DNA from: AA29 sp041481445
GTDB taxonomy: Bacteria > Acidobacteriota > Vicinamibacteria > Fen-336
Length of the DNA: 16,097 nt
Direction: 5' to 3'
NCBI GenBank assembly: GCA_041481445.1
Contig: JBGPBV010000152.1
Span: 1-16,097, forward strand
Shown: one piece after another, positions 12,641-16,097 of the stretch
Layout: every line of letters starts with the position of its first letter
Position numbering within the stretch: the first letter of the stretch is position 1
Translations under genes and position numbers: made by a program
The notes under the pieces: generated by a model
Told to the model about the DNA's origin: nothing
What the model saw: the letters and a program-made list of their open reading frames with translations, nothing else
Database searches by the model: none

Positions 12641-13432
12641 TCAGACGACCACGACCTCGATGGAGCGGGCCCTCAGCGCGGCCAGGACCTCCGGCGGAAC
12701 CTTGTCGTCGGTGATGACCTTGTGCACGCTGTCGAGCTTGGCGATGACGGAGAGGTTCCGGCGCGCGAACTTGCTCGAGTCCGCCACCACCACCACCTCG
12801 CGCGAGACGCGGATCATCATGGCGTTGAGCTGGGCCTCCAGCACGTCAGGCGTGGTGAGGCCGATCTCGGGGTCGAGGCCGTCCACGCCCAGGAACAGGC
12901 GGTCGGCGTTGAGACCGCGCAGCGTGTGCTCGGCGTGCGGCCCCACCAGCGAGTACGACATCTGGCGCAGGATGCCGCCGATCATGATCACGCGCAGGTG
13001 GGGCAGGTTGGCCAGCTCCATGGCGATGTTGAGGGCGTTGGTGATCACGGTCAGCGACTTGAGCTTGAGGAACTTGATGTGGCGGGCCACCTCCGCGGTG
13101 GTGGTCCCGGAGTCGAGCATCACGATCTCGTTGTCGCGGATCATCTGGGCGGCGGCGTGGCCGATGCGCACCTTCTCCCCGTGATGCAGCGTCTCCTTGA
13201 CGTTGATGGGAACGTCCTGGGGCGCGCCCTGGCGCTTGAGGGCGCCGCCGTGGGAGCGGATCACGGCTCCGGACCGGGAGAGGGCGTCCAGGTCCCCGCG
13301 CACCGTCACCGCGCTCACGCCGAAGCGCTTGACCAGCTCGAACACGGTGACCCGCGCCTGCTTCTCGACCAGATCGAGGATCTTGCGGCGCCGTTCTTCG
13401 ACGAGGAGGCGCGGTTGTGCGGAGGTGGGCAT
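12641..13432 (-). CDS. DeoR/GlpR family transcriptional regulator
   Basis: The protein has 263 residues from ATG 13432. The DeoR-type winged helix-turn-helix is at residues 14-64 (RRRKILDLVEKQARVTVFEL, then VTVRGDLDALSRSGAVIRSHGGA). The effector domain follows, related to sugar-phosphate isomerases: DSGTTTAEVARHI (107-119), TVITNALNIAMELA, IMIGGILR, ADRLFLGVDGLDPEIGLTTPD and VVVVADSSKFARRN. Such regulators usually repress sugar-catabolic operons and respond to a phosphorylated sugar. AAGGAG lies 12 bases upstream of ATG 13432. An alternative ATG at 13465 overlaps the stop of the upstream gene as ATGA and would add 11 residues, suggesting translational coupling. As last gene of the three-gene operon it probably controls that operon; no operator was identified. 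Confidence 0.93.
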   Translation of the reverse strand: MPTSAQPRLLVEERRRKILDLVEKQARVTVFELVKRFGVSAVTVRGDLDALSRSGAVIRSHGGALKRQGAPQDVPINVKETLHHGEKVRIGHAAAQMIRDNEIVMLDSGTTTAEVARHIKFLKLKSLTVITNALNIAMELANLPHLRVIMIGGILRQMSYSLVGPHAEHTLRGLNADRLFLGVDGLDPEIGLTTPDVLEAQLNAMMIRVSREVVVVADSSKFARRNLSVIAKLDSVHKVITDDKVPPEVLAALRARSIEVVVV

Positions 13433-13461
13433 CGCCGACGCTCTCTCCTTGGGAGGGGGGA

Positions 13462-14532
13462 TCATAGCAGCCACCGGTCGAGGTTCTCCTTCACGAACGC
13501 GTCGTCCGCGAGGTGCGGATAGTCCCGCCGCACGCGGTCGATCTCGTCGAGCTGTCCGGGGGAGACGTCCTCTTTCGGATCGAGGCACCAGCGTCCGGCC
13601 AGGAGCCCCTGGCGCCGGAGGACCTCGTGGAGGCCGGCGATGCAGCCGGCGAAGCCGTGGCGAGCGTCGAACAGCGCCCGGTTGGCGTCGGTGAGCTGGG
13701 CCCCCACGGCGAGGAGCTCGGACAGTCCCTCCCCGTCCCTCGCCCGCCGGGCCCGCGCCAGCAACGCGACCGCCTCCCGCGTCCAGACCGCCCACTGGCC
13801 GAGCAATCCGCCCGCGAAGCGGACGGGCGCGCGGCCGGGCCGGCCGGGAAACGCGGTGACGAGGTCGGCCACGATGCTGTCGTCGTTGCCGGTGTAGAGC
13901 GCGACGTCGGTGCGCCCGCTCTTGGCCAGGGCGCCCGTGACGTCGAGGGTGGCGTAGCGGCTGAAGGGGGCGACCTTGATCGCGGCGACCTCCTCGATCT
14001 CGAGGAACGCCCGCCAGAAGGGCTCGTCGAGCACGCGGCCGCCGACCGCGGGCTGGAGGTAGAACCCGAAGAGCGGGATCACCTCCGCCACGCGGCGGCA
14101 GTGGGCGATCAGCTCGGCGTTCGAGGCCTCTGGGAGCGCGGCCAGGCTCAGGAGCCCGACGTCGTAGCCGAGGTCGCGCGCCAGCGTCGCCTCCTCGACC
14201 GCCGGCCCGGTCGGGCCGCATACGCCGGCCACCGCGACCGGGCGCGCCGCGCCCGCGCCGTCGCGCTCGCGCAGGACGTCCATGGCGAGCGCGAGGACGG
14301 GCCGGAGCAGGCCGACCCTCGGCTCGCGGATGGCGAATTGCGTGGTGTGCACGCCCACCGCGATCCCGCCCGCACCCGCGTCGCGGTAGTAGCGGGTCAG
14401 CGCGCGCTGGCGCCGCTCGTCGAGCCGGCGCTCGGCGGTGAGGGCGAGCGGGTGGGCGGGGATGACGAGGCCGCGGCGCAGCGCGTCGCCGACCACTGCC
14501 CGCCGCGTCGCCCCCGTGTCAGAACCGCCCAT
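13462..14532 (-). CDS. Dihydrodipicolinate synthase family protein (DapA-like lyase/aldolase)
   Basis: The 356-residue protein is a class I aldolase-type TIM barrel of the DapA/NAL family. The Schiff-base lysine is Lys186 in VAAIKVAPFSRY, and the partner tyrosine is Tyr158 in LFGFYLQPAVG. The 28-residue spacing equals that between Tyr133 and Lys161 of DapA. Family members cleave or condense pyruvate-derived keto acids. The long form (about 350 rather than 290 residues) and the operon partners suggest a catabolic keto-acid aldolase or dehydratase rather than lysine biosynthesis. The N-terminal PAHPLALTAERRLDERRQRAL replaces the usual TPF start block. It overlaps the upstream epimerase by 14 bases and the possible ATG of the downstream regulator by 4 bases, so the three genes form one translationally coupled unit. 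Confidence 0.9.
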   Translation of the reverse strand: MGGSDTGATRRAVVGDALRRGLVIPAHPLALTAERRLDERRQRALTRYYRDAGAGGIAVGVHTTQFAIREPRVGLLRPVLALAMDVLRERDGAGAARPVAVAGVCGPTGPAVEEATLARDLGYDVGLLSLAALPEASNAELIAHCRRVAEVIPLFGFYLQPAVGGRVLDEPFWRAFLEIEEVAAIKVAPFSRYATLDVTGALAKSGRTDVALYTGNDDSIVADLVTAFPGRPGRAPVRFAGGLLGQWAVWTREAVALLARARRARDGEGLSELLAVGAQLTDANRALFDARHGFAGCIAGLHEVLRRQGLLAGRWCLDPKEDVSPGQLDEIDRVRRDYPHLADDAFVKENLDRWLL

Positions 14533-15559
14533 CGACCCGCTCGAACTTCGTCGGCTTGCCCAGGCTGCGGCCGCCTCTGGCGACCCAGGCCGCCGTCCAC
14601 TCGACCAGGCGGTCGAGCGACACCTCCGGCGTGCCGAGCGCGGCCACGCACTGCGCGGGATCGCCCAGCAGCGCGGCCGGCCCCTCCTCGCCCTCGAATC
14701 GCGCCGGACGTCCGAGGAGCTGCGCGAACCGCTCGGCCACGCTCCGCACGAAGACGGGCTCGGGCCCGGTGACGACCAGCGGCCGCGGGGGCGACGCGCA
14801 CAGGGCGAGCGACCGCAGCGCGTACGAGTTGGCGTCGCCCTGCCAGATCGCGTTCACGCGGCCGACGCGCAGGTCGACGGGCGCGCCCGCGAGCACGCGC
14901 CGGGCCACGTCCACGATCGTCCCGTAGCGGAGATCCACGGCGTAGAAGAGGCGGAAGAGCAGGCAGGCGGTGCCGTGCTCGCGCGAGGCGTACTCGAACA
15001 CGCGCTCGCGGCCCAGGCAGGACTGCGCGTACTCGCCCACCGGGTCGGGCGGGTCGGCCTCGGTGGCGCCGCGGGAGGACGGCGGCACGAGGGGGTAGAC
15101 GTTGCCGGTCGAGAACACCACGATGCGGCTCCCCGCGAAGCGGCGCGCCACGTGCACGGGGGCGATCGTGTTGTGGGCCCAGGTGAGGTCGGGACGGTCC
15201 GTGGACCCGAACTTGCGGCCGGCCAGGTAGAGGACGTTCCCCGCCGGGGGGAGGCGCGCCACCTGGTCGGGATCGAGCACGTCGGCCGCGATCACCTCGA
15301 TGCCGTCGCGCGCGAGCGCGGCCGGAAGTGAGGGGTCGGAGAAGCGCGAGACCGCGATCACGCGCCGCCGGACGCCGGCCGCGTCGAGCGCGCGGCGCAC
15401 GCGACGGGCCAGCGACGGGCCCATCTTTCCGCCCGCGCCCAGGACGAGGACGTCGTCCGAGAGCGTCCGCACGAAGGCGACGTCGGCGGCGGTGGGGCGG
15501 GAGAGGAGTTCTTCGAGATGCGATTCGTCCTGGATGGTCGGGGGAAGAGCGTCCGTCAT
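14519..15559 (-). CDS. NAD-dependent epimerase/dehydratase family protein
   Basis: The protein has 346 residues from ATG 15559. A Rossmann motif VLVLGAGGKMGPSLA (residues 37-51) is followed by VIAVSRFSD, IAADVLDPDQVARLP, NVLYLAGRKFG, IVVFSTGNVYPLVPP and GEYAQSCLGRERVFEY. It is thus an extended short-chain dehydrogenase acting on a sugar or sugar acid. The catalytic YxxxK motif reads Tyr177-Ala-Gln-Ser-Cys181, so the usual lysine is a cysteine. From memory, related epimerases in similar operons also carry SCLGRER, so this is probably a subfamily trait and not a mutation. The frame is open to 15619, but that segment overlaps a terminator. It is the first gene of the operon with the DapA-like enzyme and the DeoR-type regulator, which suggests oxidation or epimerisation of a sugar acid feeding the aldolase. 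Confidence 0.88.
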   Translation of the reverse strand: MTDALPPTIQDESHLEELLSRPTAADVAFVRTLSDDVLVLGAGGKMGPSLARRVRRALDAAGVRRRVIAVSRFSDPSLPAALARDGIEVIAADVLDPDQVARLPPAGNVLYLAGRKFGSTDRPDLTWAHNTIAPVHVARRFAGSRIVVFSTGNVYPLVPPSSRGATEADPPDPVGEYAQSCLGRERVFEYASREHGTACLLFRLFYAVDLRYGTIVDVARRVLAGAPVDLRVGRVNAIWQGDANSYALRSLALCASPPRPLVVTGPEPVFVRSVAERFAQLLGRPARFEGEEGPAALLGDPAQCVAALGTPEVSLDRLVEWTAAWVARGGRSLGKPTKFERVDGRF

Positions 15560-15586
15560 GGACCCAAGCGACGTGGGCCAAACGAA

Positions 15587-15625
15587 AGCGGCGTGGCCCC
15601 CACCTGCGGCCAAGGCCACGCCGCT
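15587..15625 (-). terminator. Intrinsic terminator after the TonB-dependent receptor gene
   Basis: A perfect 12-base inverted repeat (AGCGGCGTGGCC at 15587-15598 with GGCCACGCCGCT at 15614-15625) encloses a 15-base loop. Read on the minus strand it begins 5 bases after the receptor stop codon and is followed by TTTCGTTT, a modest U-rich tract. It would separate the receptor transcript from the epimerase operon, whose start is 28 bases further on. Confidence 0.75.
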
Positions 15626-15629
15626 GACA

Positions 15630-16097
15630 CTAGAACGTCGCTCGTATGCCGAGGCGGAAGACCCTCCCGGGCGCGAACCCTTCCACGTTGGCGATCGAGC
15701 CCGCCCCCAGCACGCCCGTGGTCCCGTTGTCGGCCACCCCGTCGTTGAGGAACTCGCTCAGGTTGGAGAAATCGTCTCCGTAGAACGCGAAGAACTGGGG
15801 ATGGTTGAAGGCGTTGTCGAGTACCCCGGAGAGCTGCAGCCGGAAGCGCTGGCTGGTGATGACGTCCTTGTAGAACGCGAAGTTGACCACCCAGGTGCCC
15901 GGGCCGCGCAGGCTGCCCTTCTTGGTGTTGCCGTACTGGCCGGGCCCGGGAAGGGCATAGGCGGCCGGGCTGAAGAAGTGATCGCGCGAGCCGCCCGACT
16001 GCGGATCGCCGACCTGGTCCGGCCGCCAGCAGTCGCCGAAGCAGTTGCCCACGCCGTCGAGGGGGTGCGCGGTGTTCCAGGGGCTCGTGGTGTAGTA
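15630..16097 (-). CDS. TonB-dependent receptor, Oar-like, C-terminal part (partial)
   Basis: At least 155 residues are visible; the frame is open to the right edge (YYTTSPWNTAHPLDG begins the visible part), so the start is outside. The segment HFFSPAAYALPGPGQYGNTKKGSLRGPG, then VNFAFYKDV, RFRLQLSGVLDNAFNHPQFF and the ending GRVFRLGIRATF are typical of the last strands of Oar-like/carboxypeptidase-regulatory TonB-dependent outer-membrane proteins. The terminal Phe is the usual signal for beta-barrel assembly. Such receptors are greatly expanded in Acidobacteriota, where they are thought to import glycans or other large substrates with TonB energy. A terminator follows directly at 15587-15625. 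Confidence 0.88.
   Translation of the reverse strand, partial: YYTTSPWNTAHPLDGVGNCFGDCWRPDQVGDPQSGGSRDHFFSPAAYALPGPGQYGNTKKGSLRGPGTWVVNFAFYKDVITSQRFRLQLSGVLDNAFNHPQFFAFYGDDFSNLSEFLNDGVADNGTTGVLGAGSIANVEGFAPGRVFRLGIRATF

Noticed and set aside
13433..14221. Minus-strand extension of the DeoR-like frame upstream of its start
   Set aside because: It is a different-frame shadow of the DapA-like gene with Arg/Pro-rich composition.
14397..15581. A 394-codon minus-strand frame overlapping the epimerase gene
   Set aside because: It is an Arg/Pro/Ala-rich shadow frame of the epimerase, which itself has clear motifs.

Overview
This is a GC-rich bacterial window with no tRNA, rRNA or CRISPR array. The gene content is an Oar-like TonB-dependent receptor, a DUF1080 protein, a NIPSNAP protein, an Ldh-family oxidoreductase and a DapA-like/DeoR operon. 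It points to an uncultivated soil-type bacterium, perhaps Acidobacteriota or a similar high-GC phylum; that placement is inference.

Left part (about 1-5400), accessory. This part is visibly less GC-rich than the rest and holds short genes, nearly all on the minus strand: a partial inorganic-pyrophosphatase-like gene, a small hypothetical gene, an NmrA-type NAD(P)-binding protein, a small membrane protein, a YdeI/OmpD-associated protein, a zinc-ribbon protein and a CPBP membrane protease. Five imperfect inverted repeats have integron attC architecture: outer boxes close to RYYYAAC and GTTRRRY, nested stems and unpaired bases on one arm. They lie at 1244-1317, 2356-2422, 2915-3056, 4283-4373 and 5050-5116, between the genes and all in the same orientation. 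No integron integrase is present. I read this as a cluster of attC sites lacking integrase (CALIN) with four complete cassettes and the truncated end of a fifth. A decayed zinc-type alcohol dehydrogenase pseudogene (580-1197) lies beside it on the plus strand.

Middle part (5404-8104), plus strand: a secreted DUF1080 protein, a second CPBP protease and a secreted YVTN beta-propeller protein. An Ldh-family (malate/lactate-type) dehydrogenase follows on the minus strand, almost touching the propeller gene tail to tail.

The ilvA region (9197-10934) carries a textbook-like but apparently unannotated regulatory leader. A strong promoter is followed almost immediately by a 20-codon ORF with an Ile/Val cluster, then an intrinsic terminator, then a full-length threonine ammonia-lyase. 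This looks like isoleucine attenuation using a leaderless leader peptide.

Right part (10919-16097): a Tat-exported NIPSNAP protein (minus), an ACT-domain protein (plus), and a tightly overlapping minus-strand operon of epimerase, DapA-like lyase/aldolase and DeoR/GlpR regulator. A terminator separates this operon from the C-terminal part of a TonB-dependent receptor that runs off the window.
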